A stretch of 64,000 nucleotides of DNA, taken from contig CM074760.1 of NCBI GenBank assembly GCA_037355855.1, forward strand, positions 7,494,501-7,558,500, read 5' to 3'. The translations under genes were made by a program, and so were the position numbers. Of the stretch, positions 32,701 to 43,493 are shown piece after piece. How positions within the stretch are numbered: position 1 is the first letter of the stretch; the number at the start of each line of letters is the position of its first letter. The notes under the pieces were generated by a model that was not told the DNA's origin, did not search any database, and saw only the letters and a list, made by a program, of their open reading frames with translations. The DNA is from Pseudo-nitzschia pungens. Its lineage: Eukaryota; Bacillariophyta; Bacillariophyceae; Bacillariales; Bacillariaceae.

Positions 32701-34957
32701 GGACGTCGAGGACAAGGACGACGCCGAGCCCGAGTACGAGGTCGATCACTCGTGCCTCATGGAGGGAGTCCGGGGATTGATGGGCATCGAGGAGCCGCTG
32801 GGAACGACCTCCGGGGAGTGGAAGGTCGAGATCGACGAGGTCGATCCGTGGTCCACCCAGGCCGACAATGATTCGGCCCCGAACGTTCCGTCGCGGGGTC
32901 TCCAGCGAACCCGCAGCACTACACGCGGTGCGGGGATGGCGTGCCCGAGCACTCGGGAACCTCCCAGGGATGGTACTAGTAACGTTGCGCTCCGGGACGA
33001 AACGGGCGCCACGAAACCGAGCAAGAGCGACGGTAGCAACAGGGGGACTCCTCATCACCGGCTTACACTCGAACCGGAATTTGAACCGGGGGAGGAGAAG
33101 GATGATGATGACGATGACGATGATGATGACTGGGAGGAGGAGCAGTCGAACCCGCAACTCGACGATCGATGGGCGTCGAACAGCGGCACTTGCTCTCTTC
33201 CGTTCCGACCCAACCAGAGGGGCTTCGGCAGACCCGACTCCTGGGTGAGAGCCAACGACGGGGACGACGCGTTGCCCAGGAGTCCCTGGCGATCCTCCGA
33301 GGAGACGGAGGAGAAGTTCGCCTCGGGGTCCCCGGCGCCTGGAGAGGGATCATTCCCCCGGTCGTTGCCCTTGGGTCATTTCGGGGACTGCAACGAAAGC
33401 AGTGTCCGGGATACCAAAGCCACACATCCAGTAGAGTGCAAGACTCTTGGAGCGGATTTGCACCACTGCCAGAGAGGATTTGGAAGGCCCGACTCCTGGG
33501 TAAGACCAAATGATAGCAACGAAGCACTTCCCAGGAGCCCTTGGCGATCCTCCGAGGAGACGGAGGAGAAGTCCGCCTTGGGGGCCCCAGGAGAAGGATT
33601 GTTGCCCGATTCGTTGCCCTTTGGTGATTCCGGAGACTACAACGAAATTAGAGTCCACGGTCCAAAAGCCTCGAGTCCAGTAGAGTGCAAGACTCTTGGA
33701 GCGGATTTGCACCACTGCCAGAGAGGATTTGGGAGACCCGACTCCTGGGTAAGACCAAATGATAGCAACGAAGCACTTCCCAGGAGTCCTTGGAGACGAG
33801 ACGAGGCGACATGCGTATCCGCATCGTTGAAAGGGGGATCCTTTCCGGAGTCATTGCCCTTTGATGATTCCAGAGACGAAGGCCCTTGTCGAAAAAGTCG
33901 ACCAAAAAGTTTGACAAGCGCAGACGAATGCAAGAGTCCTGACGAGAATTTGCACCACAGTCAGAGAGGCTTCGGAAGACCCAATTCCTGGGTGCGACCA
34001 AACGATAGCAATGAGCCACTTCCTAGAAGCCCTTGGCGATCCGATGACACGTGTGTGTCCCCGTCATTGAAAGAGAATTGCTTTCCGGAATCATTGCCTT
34101 TTGATGATGCCAGAAAGAAAGGCCAGTGTCCAATAACCCCACCAAAAAATTGCACAAGCGCAGACGAATGCAAGACTCCCGTAGAAAACTTGCACCACAG
34201 TCAGAGAGGCTTTGGAAGACCCGATTCCTGGGTAAGACCAAACGATAGCAATGAAGCACTTCCCAGGAGCCCTTGGCGATCCGATGACACGTGCGTATCC
34301 CCAACCCCGAAGGAAATGACCTTCCCCAAGTCGTTGCCCTTTGATGACGCCAGAGACGAAGGCCAGTGTCCCAAAACACCATCAAGAGCATCCACAAGTG
34401 CAGACGGATTCAAGACTCCTGTAGAAGACAAGAATCACAGCCAGAGAGGATTTGGCAGACCCAACTCTTGGGTGAGACCAAATGATAGCAATGAAGCACT
34501 TCCCTGCAGCCCTTGGCGATCCGAGACATCTGCTTCCCCGTCTCCGGAGGAACGGTCTTATCCCAAATCATTGTCCCTTCACGATTGCAAGGACGAAAGC
34601 ATTTGCCAAGGTCACAGTCCCAAACCGTCATCGATAACTTCCACTATTCTCGTTCATCAAGACAAGACTATCGCGATGTATTCGTCGGAAGATTGCGAGA
34701 ACATTGACACGGACAGTGGATATAGTCCAGGTGATGACAATGGGAAAGAACAAACCCAGAAACAAACCAAGAGCAAGAAGAAGAAAAAGAAGAAGAAGAA
34801 AAATAAGACGGCAGAAAGTGAGCGTCGTGCGGTGACGTTTGATAAGAACATGCACGACACAGAGGAGGAGGCTGCTCGAGGGACTCCCCCCTGGGAGAAG
34901 GAGGCGCTTCAAACCAGCGAAAGTCCGTCAAACATCAAGCTGTGGTGGCAGTGTTAG
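29727..34957 (+). CDS. Large repeat-built orphan protein (RG[YF]GR motif arrays)
   Basis: Two exons: 29727-29764 and 29941-34957. The 176-bp intron opens GTAAGT and closes CTACCAG, in phase 2. The product is 1684 residues. No known domain is visible. The first ~480 residues are Ser/Thr/Pro-rich with a possible helical piece (TTIRETIELYESINVLRRR). Array 1 (about residues 495-785) has seven units centred on (I/V)RG(Y/W)GRS(T/S/E/Q)EF. Array 2 (about 1095-1540) has six ~80-residue units starting QRGFGRP(D/N)SWVR(P/A)ND. A degenerate unit (LRGFRRPDVWI, about 900) lies between. Both cores fit one consensus, RG-aromatic-GR-x-x-x-aromatic, so the arrays probably share an origin. Asp/Glu runs and a poly-Lys stretch (about 1610-1622) precede a conserved-looking end (RRAVTFDKNMHD, GTPPWEKEAL). 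No signal peptide or membrane span is seen, so it is probably intracellular. Function unknown. Confidence 0.75.
29881..29909. repeat. (GGAAC)n pentanucleotide microsatellite in an intron
   Basis: About five to six copies of GGAAC lie in the intron of the repeat-rich orphan gene, 32 bp before its acceptor. A (GCAAA)n array (29789-29808) lies near the donor. Confidence 0.85.
31390..32280 (+). repeat. Coding repeat array 1 (RGYGRSTEF units)
   Basis: Seven copies of the motif codons beginning at 31415, 31577, 31724, 31847, 31952, 32081 and 32213. Spacing is 105-162 bases, always a multiple of three. The flanking GGAGACGCCTTTCG and GATGGAGAAG are also repeated, so whole units were duplicated. Confidence 0.9.
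33214..34535 (+). repeat. Coding repeat array 2 (QRGFGRPDSW units)
   Basis: Six copies starting at 33214, 33470, 33719, 33962, 34202 and 34442, with periods of 256, 249, 243, 240 and 240 bases counted from the Gln codon. Later copies are more alike than earlier ones, and the block AGACCAAATGATAGCAA is nearly invariant. Confidence 0.9.
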
Positions 34958-35120
34958 CTCCGTCGCCTCTGTTTCATTTGTGTTCGAAGTCGAAGCAAAA
35001 AGGACGATCCAAAACTGTTTTCCAAGGCGCGTCACAATGATTAATAATAACCCAGTTGTCTATAATATTTATAAAAATAATAATCAAAATTGAAATACTG
35101 TAGCCTTTTCTTTAAGTTGT

Positions 35121-36356
35121 CTATGCGGGCGATCGATAACGCATGGTTCCCGACTGAGATTTGAGAAAGTAGTAGAGAACGTCCGCGTCGTTTGAGGACG
35201 ACTCCAATATCAAATGAAAAATCTTCGACATGATATCGGCATCGCCAAGATATTTACGACCTCTGCGGTTCAAACGAAGAAGAAAGTCGACCTGCCGTAA
35301 TGATGATGATGATGATGATGGCGACAGTGGGTCGTCGGCATGGAGTTGGACTCGTTTCAGATGTTTGTTTTTCGTCAGCAGATGGCAAAAAGCACAGTTC
35401 TGCGCTGCTTGATTGTGAATTGCATCATGACCATCACTGTCCCCCTCGGTGGCGTGTGATTTGCTGTCAATCACAATTGGTTGTGTGCCCCCCAAGAATC
35501 CATTTCCCACAAGACTCACTGTTTCGAGACAGTCGTTTTCCTTCAAGGCTTCTGTCAGAGAGTTGATTCCACTTTCCGAACAGCCAACTCGATCCAGATC
35601 TAATGCTAGAAGCGATCTGTTGCCACGTAGTGCACGTGCGATGGATTTGACCCCCATATCGCCGATCTCGTTGCCCTCCAACGATAGAACTCTCAGACCA
35701 GGAAAGGTGGCAGATTCCAATGGCGACTCTTGTGATGGCTCGGCAACAAAATCTCGTAGAAGTATCTGGCAGGCTGTGGCATGAATGTTGCAATTCACCA
35801 GATGCAACTCTTCCAAGTGGGGACAGCTTAGTACCAGCCCGGATAGTCCTTTTACAAGATATACTCCCTCATCATCATCGTCGCGATCATTGGTGTCATA
35901 CGGTGATACCACCGAAATTTGGCGAAGGAACAATTTCTTCAAACGGAACAATTGTTGCAGGGCGCCGGACAAACTCTTCCATCCGACCTTCGAAATCGCA
36001 AAGGATTCCAGCACCACTTCTCGAATGGTGGAGTCTCGCCCACCCTGATACAAGCGAAGAGCGTTTACGAGTTCGAATACCTGTTCATCATCGAGAGCAT
36101 GCTGGCAGAAATTTTCTCCGTTGATCGAGAATCGCTCCAACTCTGGGCTGGAATGGAGGAGTTGCTTGCAGTGCCTCATCCTGTCGACCGCCATGTACCG
36201 CGTCCACACATGTTGTTGCCGAAGATCCGATATGTACATTGCAAAGAATTCCTGTTGGTCTGTTCCAGTTACTGATTGTCCTCTTTTGTAATATATGGTA
36301 CCAACGAACAACCTAATGTTTTCGAAAGTGCATTGCGTTCTGTACCGGTAACTCAT
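35121..36356 (-). CDS. Leucine-rich-repeat (RNI-like) protein
   Basis: The product is 411 residues from the ATG at 36356; the frame continues upstream only to a TTG. Leucine-rich repeats of the ribonuclease-inhibitor type occupy the middle (about 90-330): LVLSCPHLEELHLVNCNIH, FPGLRVLSLEGNEIGDMGV, NRSLLALDLDRVGCSESG and NDCLETVSLVGNGFLG. An acidic insert (DTNDRDDDDEG, about 160-170) and a Ser-rich run lie between units. The N-terminal ~80 residues and the C-terminal part (FLLRLNRRGRKYLG, IFHLILESSSNDADVLYYF) are helical and polar. There is no signal peptide or kinase domain. LRR proteins of this sort bind other proteins; diatoms have many with unknown partners. The start just after a TACCGGTAC tract is not certain. 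Confidence 0.7.
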   Translation of the reverse strand: MSYRYRTQCTFENIRLFVGTIYYKRGQSVTGTDQQEFFAMYISDLRQQHVWTRYMAVDRMRHCKQLLHSSPELERFSINGENFCQHALDDEQVFELVNALRLYQGGRDSTIREVVLESFAISKVGWKSLSGALQQLFRLKKLFLRQISVVSPYDTNDRDDDDEGVYLVKGLSGLVLSCPHLEELHLVNCNIHATACQILLRDFVAEPSQESPLESATFPGLRVLSLEGNEIGDMGVKSIARALRGNRSLLALDLDRVGCSESGINSLTEALKENDCLETVSLVGNGFLGGTQPIVIDSKSHATEGDSDGHDAIHNQAAQNCAFCHLLTKNKHLKRVQLHADDPLSPSSSSSSLRQVDFLLRLNRRGRKYLGDADIMSKIFHLILESSSNDADVLYYFLKSQSGTMRYRSPA

Positions 36357-37229
36357 GTATCTTTCTTCGGACTTTGCCAATGTTGCGATGGATCTTAACT
36401 ACTACGGTGCTTGTACGAGGGCGGATTAATCCCTTTGCTGTCACAACAATCCGAATGAAAATTAGGTGAAGAAAAAGTACCGTAGTTTACAAAAAACAAC
36501 TAAGTTGATGACGTACAATGGAAATCTTCCGCATTGTGAGGAAGAAGAATGCTTTTTCGGTGAACCGAGATTCTGAACAATAGAAGCGAAGCGCGGAGTC
36601 GAAGCGAACCGCAACGCGAACACCAAATGGGAAAGAGCAATAATGATTTTTGCGCGCCATCGTTGAAACTCTGTCTTCACCGTCACACAACGGTAGATAC
36701 CGAAAGCGTCAACTTGGCGATTGCTCTAGTACCTGACACAGTTTCGGAATTTACCGGCGTGTGGTTTGTAGTGGATTGATTCAATCATTCGCATCATGTC
36801 AAACACTGCGACAAACCCGAAACTACAACACGAGAAGAAGAGACAAGGATATTGATTGCAATCGTGTGCAATTCCGACGAAAACCGAGTAATACTGTAAC
36901 AATATAATGATACTTTTGCTAACGTTTCAATTCATTCATCGATCATTTACCTGCATGACATGGCATGCCATACAACGCATCCGTTGTAGGGCGCCTGCCG
37001 TTGTGAGACCCCGCGATCGATACGGGCAAAAATCTCGTGTATGCGCAACGTTTGTCGTTGCCCAGTCGGTGACAAATGCCAAGCCCTTTGTAGACTATTT
37101 TGCATTTTCCTGTCTGCCCTGCCCTGCCCTGCCCTGCCCACCTTCGGGGCATGGCAATCCTCGCCTGTTCTGTTCTGTTCTGTTCTGTTCTGTTTTTTTT
37201 TTTCGTACGTCCGAGCGTGCTTCCCGTGC
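36357..37229. other. Intergenic region, about 870 bp
   Basis: Separates the LRR gene's start from the 3' end of the next reverse-strand gene. Two adjacent pentamer arrays, (CCTGC)n and (TGTTC)n with a T-run (37115-37200), lie just beyond that stop codon, in its probable 3' UTR. No gene recognised. Confidence 0.55.
37115..37202. repeat. (CCTGC)n and (TGTTC)n arrays with poly-T
   Basis: About five CCTGC units (37115-37139) and about five TGTTC units (37166-37192), the latter running into eleven T's, 28 bp from the stop of the helicase-associated-domain gene. Confidence 0.85.
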
Positions 37230-39521
37230 TCAGACCGTCGCCGAATTCCCGGTCCCGTCGAAACCATTGTTCCCCCAACCCCAGTTCATGTTTTGTCCGT
37301 TTTCTCCCGCGGCTCCATTAACGGAGGCGCCGTTGCCGGTGTTGATCGGGAGCGATGCCGCTGCGGCGGCGGCGGCCGCCGCACCCTGCTGCTGGTATTG
37401 CGGGAGAGGGGTGACGTCGACGGCGTTGCCGAGCTGGCTGTTCAGGATCCGCGCCGCGATCACGGGGGTGTTCGCCTCGTCCTCGGGCTTGGGGGTCACC
37501 GATTTCATGGGGGTGTCCTTGAGTCTCCACTCGAATCCCAGCTCGTTCAGCCGCGCGATGCGCTCCTCGGTAAAGGTGCTGGGAAAGGGTTTCCCGTCCT
37601 CCTTCCAGCCGTGGTATTTGCGCATTTGCTTCACCCACTGTCCGAGCTGGGGATTGTCTCCGCTGGACTTGGGAACGCGGCAGTGGCCATTGATGACCTT
37701 GAACTTGAGTAGCTGGTTGTACCGGTTCTCCCAGCTCTCGACGTACGTGTCCTTTTGAAGCTCCCACTCGAATCCCACCGCGTTGAGCTTGCAGATGCGT
37801 TCGGGGTCCATCATGTTCTTGGCCTCACCAATGTCCGTCAGATTCGGCGTGGACATGGCCGCGGCCTTGACGGTATTGCCGTCGGCGTCCCCGGCCGCCT
37901 CCCGTGCCTCCTTGACCTTTTCCTTGGCCTTCTCGTAGAGTTCCCTCGCCTTCTTTTGGGGGCAGGTCAGCTCAACCCCGTAGAGACCCTGGTAGATTGC
38001 CATCGTGTTTTTGTACCGCTGGCGCTGGGTCTTGCACCAACTGGAGGAAGAACCAAAATCGCACCATCCGAATCGTACAATCAAAATCGCGCCACCGAAA
38101 TCGGACAACGAACAACGAGTTAGTTTGACTCGAACACTATGGCAATAACATGGCTCGCAAATGCAACCAATGCAGCAACATTATACAAACAAACAATCTT
38201 AGACCCACCTCGAGAGAGTAGCGTTTTGCTTGTTGGTAACGTGAAAATGCCCGTGCTCGGTTCGGTAGGCCAAGAGTTCCTGGAATCGTTGTTCCCACTG
38301 CGATGGTTCCACGGTCCAGAGCTGAAACTCGAAGTTAATCGTTTTGAGGGCCTCCATCCGTTCGGGAGTCAGAAGCTTGCTCTTGGTGAGATCGGGGTGG
38401 TTCTCGTCGACCGGAGTGCTGTCATTGCCATTGCCATTGCCATTGCCACTGACACTGCCACTGACACTGCCATTGCCATTGTCATTGTCATTGCCATTGT
38501 CATCGGGCCCCTCCGACGCCGCCGCGGCCTGGTCCGCCTTGAGCATCTTTTGCTTCTTGGTCCGATAGACGCACCGGATGTGTACGACAAACCGGGCCAG
38601 GTCCGTCTTTTGCGAGGTGGGAACCCGGGAGTGTCCGTTCTTCTTGTAGAAGGCCTCCAGCTGGGGAAAGAGCTCGTTCCACCGGGCATCGGCGTCGAAG
38701 GAGAAGGCGGGGGTCGTCAGCACCGGAGCGCTCCGGTTGCGAAAGTGGCGGCTGCAAAAGCCGCCCTTGACCTGGAGGCGATCGCAGTTTTCGATGCCGC
38801 ACTTCTTCTTGCGGTCCGTCGACTTGTCCGACTTGTTGCGGATGGGAGCGTTGGGATCCTTGTGGTGGCGGTGGCAGTGCTCTCCCTTGGAACGGAGGCG
38901 CTCGCAGCCCTCGATGACGCAGATGCGCCGCTCGTACTCGGGAGTTCCGGAACGGATCGGAGCGCTCTTGTCCTTGAAGTGGCGGAGGCAGTAGCCGCTC
39001 TTGGCGCGGAGTTTTTCGCAGCCCTCGACGAGGCACGACTTCATTCGCGAGGAAGACCTCGACTCGCTGAGGGTTGGGGTTTGAATCGTGGGTGCAGCAG
39101 GAGCGGGAGTGGGAGCGGGAGCCGGAGTTGTAACGGGGGTGCTCGTAGGAACTCCGGTCAACAGAGCATTGGGACCCGGGGTGGTGGGAGTTGGGACCGG
39201 TTCGGTGGCTTGCTTCTTCGCAGCAATGCTGCCGTTGCCCTCTTCGTTCGCGGGACCTCCCGGGAGATCCGCGTCGTCGGCTGTTCGCTTGGTACCAATT
39301 TCGTTCACGTAGGGAGTCAACGTGGACGACGAAGGAGTCTTGGTTGGTTCCATGGAATCCGGTTTTTGGACAACGTTGCCGTTGCTTGCTTCTTCCGTTG
39401 CAGAAGGACCGGTTGTCTCCTCTGCCTGGACTTGGACTTGCATGGGATCGTCATCTCCCTTGGGGTCATCGTCCTCGGTGGGAACGGCGTCGTTCGATTC
39501 CACTGGTTCGGTATCCACCAT
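37230..39521 (-). CDS. Zinc-knuckle and helicase-associated (HA) domain protein
   Basis: Two exons, 39521-38209 and 38040-37230. The 168-bp intron (GTGGGT...CTCCAG, phase 2) gives 707 residues. Splicing rebuilds the HA signature LSSWCKTQRQRY, which neither frame contains alone. After an acidic and Pro/Thr-rich head (about 1-165) come three zinc-type units, each C-x4-C-x(8)-C-x2-H: CLVEGCEKLRAKSGYCLRH, CVIEGCERLRSKGEHCHRH and CGIENCDRLQVKGGFCSRH. Three HA domains follow. HA1 has GHSRVPTSQK...LARFV, HA2 has GHFHVTNKQNATLSSW and HA3 has GHCRVPKSSGDNPQLGQW, each ending in a (L/I)N.(L/I)(G/N)FEW-like motif. A Gly/Asn-Ser repeat interrupts HA1. HA domains are small helical folds thought to bind nucleic acid. 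A nuclear or organellar DNA/RNA-binding role is inference. The tail is Ala/Gly/Asn-rich. Confidence 0.85.
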
Positions 39522-40636
39522 ACTGAAGGGAGTCCCGGAGTCGGAAGACGATTGCGAGTAAACCTTACCTTAAGATTACTCGTACTCGTATTATTCTATT
39601 TTAAATTCGTTTCGATGCACCGAGAGTTGCGGCAATACCTGTTATTGGGGTGATTTCTAATTGCTCGCACGAGAATAGATTCGCTTCGGGATACGGTCGT
39701 TCACCGAGAGAGGGGTCGATGGTAAAGTTCAAAGTATTGCACGATGTTTGCGAATACTACCACGGCACCTTTGTGTGGGTTGGGGGGGGGAAACGGTGGA
39801 CAACGAGTAACTTACGTACGGTACAGAACGGTGCTCTTCCACAGACCATCCCGGTCGCAAGGTGCTGTAGGAAGTCGAGCAGTATTTTTTCGGGAGTGGA
39901 GAAGGCTTTCGAGTTCGGAGCACCGAGACGAGTGGATGGAACGGCCGGCGCGTATGCCACACCCCGCGCATCGGCAAACATCACGAATCAACCAATCGGC
40001 GGTGTTACATCGGAGAAGAGATGGAGCGCGCCCGAAAAATTCAGAATGATTTCGTTGCAGTTTCGTTCTGCAAGGAATACGTGTAAACCTTACCCGTACG
40101 GTGATGGTATGCTGGTTACGAGAAGGATGTTGTCCCTCCGTTCCGTCATGGGTGACATTGAGATTATTAGAAGTAATTAATTAACCTTATTGTCTTCGGT
40201 AAACCTTACCTACCGCACGGGCTGCATCGAACTAGTCAAACGGGATTCCATAATGTCATTTTGTCGAAAGACACGTAATTCGCTCTCTCAGTTCGACAGT
40301 GGCGTGTGTTGGCATCAGATTTTGGCTTTCCTGCGTCAGGAAGGTGAACCAACTTTTTTCGATGACAACACCATGCAACACAGCGGTTGTTGTTCGATTG
40401 GTTGACTCCTTCTTGCATCAAAAATTGTTGTGGCGAAAGGAGGAGTGGTCTGGAAGAACAGCTCGATCGCTCATGACAGTGGCTTTCAAATCACGGGAGT
40501 AGCTCCTTAAGGTTTACCGTTCGCTCGACGTTACAATACGAATACCCGCTCAATTAATCTCGAAACCCCAATCCAGACGTCTCAACGATCTGTTGCCCTC
40601 CCTATTACAAAAGAGTTGTTCGAAGCCGAGTGCAAC
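39522..40636. other. Intergenic region between divergent genes with GTAAACCTTAC motifs
   Basis: This 1.1-kb head-to-head spacer holds three exact copies of GTAAACCTTAC (39558-39568, 40083-40093, 40199-40209). No gene recognised. Confidence 0.55.
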
Positions 40637-41755
40637 ATGAATCTTTCTGTTCTGTTGGGGTTGTTTGCGTTGGATAGCCTACTGAGTGTGTCCACTGTGG
40701 GTGCATTTCAAACGACAACATACTCTTACGCCGGGCAAACAGCTACTGACAGGAGGATCCATCACCGTGAGGCGTTTGCATCCTTGGCCGCTTCCTCCTC
40801 CTCAAACGAAAACGAAAACGAAGCGAGTTCGTCCGTGGCATCATCAAAATCTCCCGATGCACCGAACGAAGCGGAACAGACGACGCCGAACGACGATACC
40901 CTCACACCAACTATCAATGGTGACAACGACACGGCAAACGCGGCACCATCGCAATCGCCATTGCCATTGCAACCACCACAGCAATCCACTCGACCGGGAC
41001 CAACGGCCCAGGATCTAATGATGGCAATGGGAACGAGCCCGCGGAGGATTTTTTTATCCTTTGTCTCGGCTACCGGGATCGCCCTGGGGGGGAATTTCCT
41101 TGGCGTGACAAGTCGTCTCCTGACTACCGTGCCCGAGGAGCAGGTCGAAGCCATCGGCATCGATACCTACTTTCCCCGCGGCGACTACAAGCGATGTCGG
41201 ACGCCGGAATACACCTTTGTGATTCCCAAAGAGTGGGTCGCCGACACCTTCGTGGAGCTCGCCAAGGCCCAGAGAAAGGTGCAGCCACTGGATTACTCGA
41301 TGCAGAAATCCAACGGCAAAATCACCACCCTTCCGGACTCGGCCTACGGACCCCCGGGACGGCTGAATCAGAACGGGGTGTCGCAGGCGGGCGACACAAA
41401 CGTGTCGGTCATTGTCTCCTCCGGATTTTCCGGATTCACGCTCCGGGGAACCCTTGGGACGCCCACGGACGCGGCCGAGACCCTGCTCTCGCGGTCGATC
41501 GCGCCGGAGGGCAGCGGCAGGACGGCCACCCTGCTGCGGGCCGTCGAGGACCGGGGCGGTCAGACCTACCAGTTCGAATACATCGTGGACCGGGGAGCGA
41601 GGGGACCGCCCCTCCGAAACATTGCCGTGATTGCGGCGTCTCCCATTGGCGACAAACTCTACACCCTAACGGTGGTCGCACCGGTCGAGAAGTGGAGGGA
41701 CGTGGAGTACGATTCCAAGCTGCGAAAGATCGCCGACAGTTTCCACCTGCGGTGA
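40637..41755 (+). CDS. PsbP-domain thylakoid-lumen protein
   Basis: The product is 372 residues from the ATG at 40637 (an upstream TTG is not credible). The targeting series is complete. A signal peptide ends in VGA, followed by FQTTTYSY, the Ala/Phe junction used by diatom plastid preproteins. A Ser/Thr/Asn-rich transit-like stretch comes next. SPRRIFLSFVSATGIALGG (about 135-155) is a twin-arginine signal for thylakoid-lumen export. The PsbP fold follows from about 190: YTFVIPKEWVADT, DTNVSVIVSSGFSGFTLRG, TPTDAAETLL, GGQTYQFEYIV, RNIAVIAASPIGDKLYTLTV and the closing KLRKIADSFHL. PsbP proteins stabilise or assemble photosystem II or related thylakoid complexes. Whether this is the oxygen-evolving PsbP or a PPD paralogue is not settled; the long disordered linker favours a PPD. 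Confidence 0.9.
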   Translation: MNLSVLLGLFALDSLLSVSTVGAFQTTTYSYAGQTATDRRIHHREAFASLAASSSSNENENEASSSVASSKSPDAPNEAEQTTPNDDTLTPTINGDNDTANAAPSQSPLPLQPPQQSTRPGPTAQDLMMAMGTSPRRIFLSFVSATGIALGGNFLGVTSRLLTTVPEEQVEAIGIDTYFPRGDYKRCRTPEYTFVIPKEWVADTFVELAKAQRKVQPLDYSMQKSNGKITTLPDSAYGPPGRLNQNGVSQAGDTNVSVIVSSGFSGFTLRGTLGTPTDAAETLLSRSIAPEGSGRTATLLRAVEDRGGQTYQFEYIVDRGARGPPLRNIAVIAASPIGDKLYTLTVVAPVEKWRDVEYDSKLRKIADSFHLR

Positions 41756-43493
41756 CGCGGGACACGAACACGGGTGGCATGCAAGTAGAGTTCCAGTTGC
41801 TTGTCGAAGTGCGATTGAAACAATCGTGGGCTACCATCCCGAGGCAACAAAATGTCCCGAGATTATTTCTCTAAAGGGTGATAATCGCTGAAATTTCTTT
41901 CGTTTTTCGATCAGGTACCGTACCATGAATTCGGTGCGATTGTCTCGCTGTGTATATTTTGACTAGCACCATCAAGCTAGCGAGAATCCCAGCCACGTCA
42001 CTTCGGTTCTCATGTTCCTAAACTTTAGAAATCTTGTACACTAGAAACTCAAAACTTGCTGGAAACTGCCAGCGTTGTCATTGAAATTGGATGACCTGGA
42101 TTTTGGGTGAACAATAGGTGATATCAAGATTCTCCATTTTCGCAGAGTAGGTGCAATTTGCAGTACAATGATTTCCGCATGCCGCAAATTTGATCAGTTG
42201 CCGTTCTTCGGAGAAAAAGTTTTCTTTTTTTTTTTTTTAAATTAAAATCAAATAACGATATTATCATAATACTGATATTAGTAATACTGCTGGATGGCAA
42301 CATCTCGATCATGGAGAAGAACAATCAAAGAACCGACAGCAGTAGTAGTGGAAGAAGTACTAGTACTACTACTAGCATTGCCAGTGGTTTTCAAGGATCA
42401 AAAACCTCCCTCCTTGTAACCACCAGTTGCATTTAGTTTCTAGGTGAACTGTTATTCATGAGGAGGGTATGCTACACCATTTTTCGGAGTTACAGCTGCA
42501 GCCAAGTCGCTATTGCTTTTCGTCAGAGGCTTCTTCCTCGTACTACTACTAATAGTAACCTTACTTTTACTAGAAGTATGGCGGCCCCAACAAGAAGCTG
42601 CTGGTGAGTAGTAGTAAACCTTACTAGTACTTCTTCTACTACTTGTTGTAGTACAAAATGCACCCGTAACGCAGAAGAACAAGTTCTGTATGGAACATTC
42701 AGACAGCACTTTACTACTCCTACCAGATTTCACCAAACACCAACAACAAGGACAACAAGGACAAGGACAAGGAACGTTAGAGAACAATTACTATTACCGT
42801 CCATCTTGTCCAACAACAACTACTACTATTAGTAGCATAGTTTCACTAGTATGTCAAGAAGTGATCGAAAAGCTATTCAGCTTATCAAAACAACCTTTGC
42901 CAAAACGGAGTCGGAGTAATAGCGCATCGGAATTTGCGATCGATGATTATTCTCCTTCAATAATAAATATTGTAGCAACGGAATTCAAATATCCGTTGAG
43001 ACTTGTTGGGATTCGGGTTTCGTTTTTACATAAGAGTGAATGCACGTGCGCGACGGAAACACGACCAGCTTGTACGACTTGATTTTCCGTTCATACAAAA
43101 CTTCTTAAAATACGTACGTACTTAGACTTTGATAATGGTCGTGTTTCGGTTGGATAATGCTACTTAGACCATTCGCATTTCTGATTCTCGCTCTCGGAGT
43201 TCGCTTCGAGCACCGAACAAAATTTGATAGATCATGATGTATCTTGGAACGGCTATAGATGCCATGCCGACTTGTTCCTCCGATTGTTTTGAATGCGATG
43301 TGGCATCACGATTGGTTTCAACTGCGAAATCTCCGTTTCGATTGATAATGTGCCCATAGTTACTTTCATCACTAGGAACCTGAGTTGTCACATGCAGTGA
43401 AGCGTTTCAAATGAACCGAATTGTTCTGTTACAGTGTTTCTCTTCATAAACAAGGTACCTCTGCTCTTAAGGCTGATCGTAAGGCCGTTAGTC
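41756..43493. other. Intergenic region, about 1.7 kb
   Basis: AT-richer than the coding neighbours. It contains a poly-T run (42227-42238), ACT/AGT-type microsatellites (42341-42375, 42541-42556, 42628-42645), GTAACCTTAC (42555-42564) and GTAAACCTTAC (42614-42624). The 130-codon frame at 42690-43082 is low complexity with no support. No gene called. Confidence 0.5.

Noticed and set aside
38400..38510. (ATTGCC)n array as a possible stand-alone satellite
   Set aside because: It is the coding Gly/Asn-Ser repeat inside HA domain 1 of the reverse-strand gene, in frame.
42690..43082. 130-codon forward open frame
   Set aside because: Thr/Gln/Ser low-complexity translation over microsatellite-like DNA; no conserved motif.
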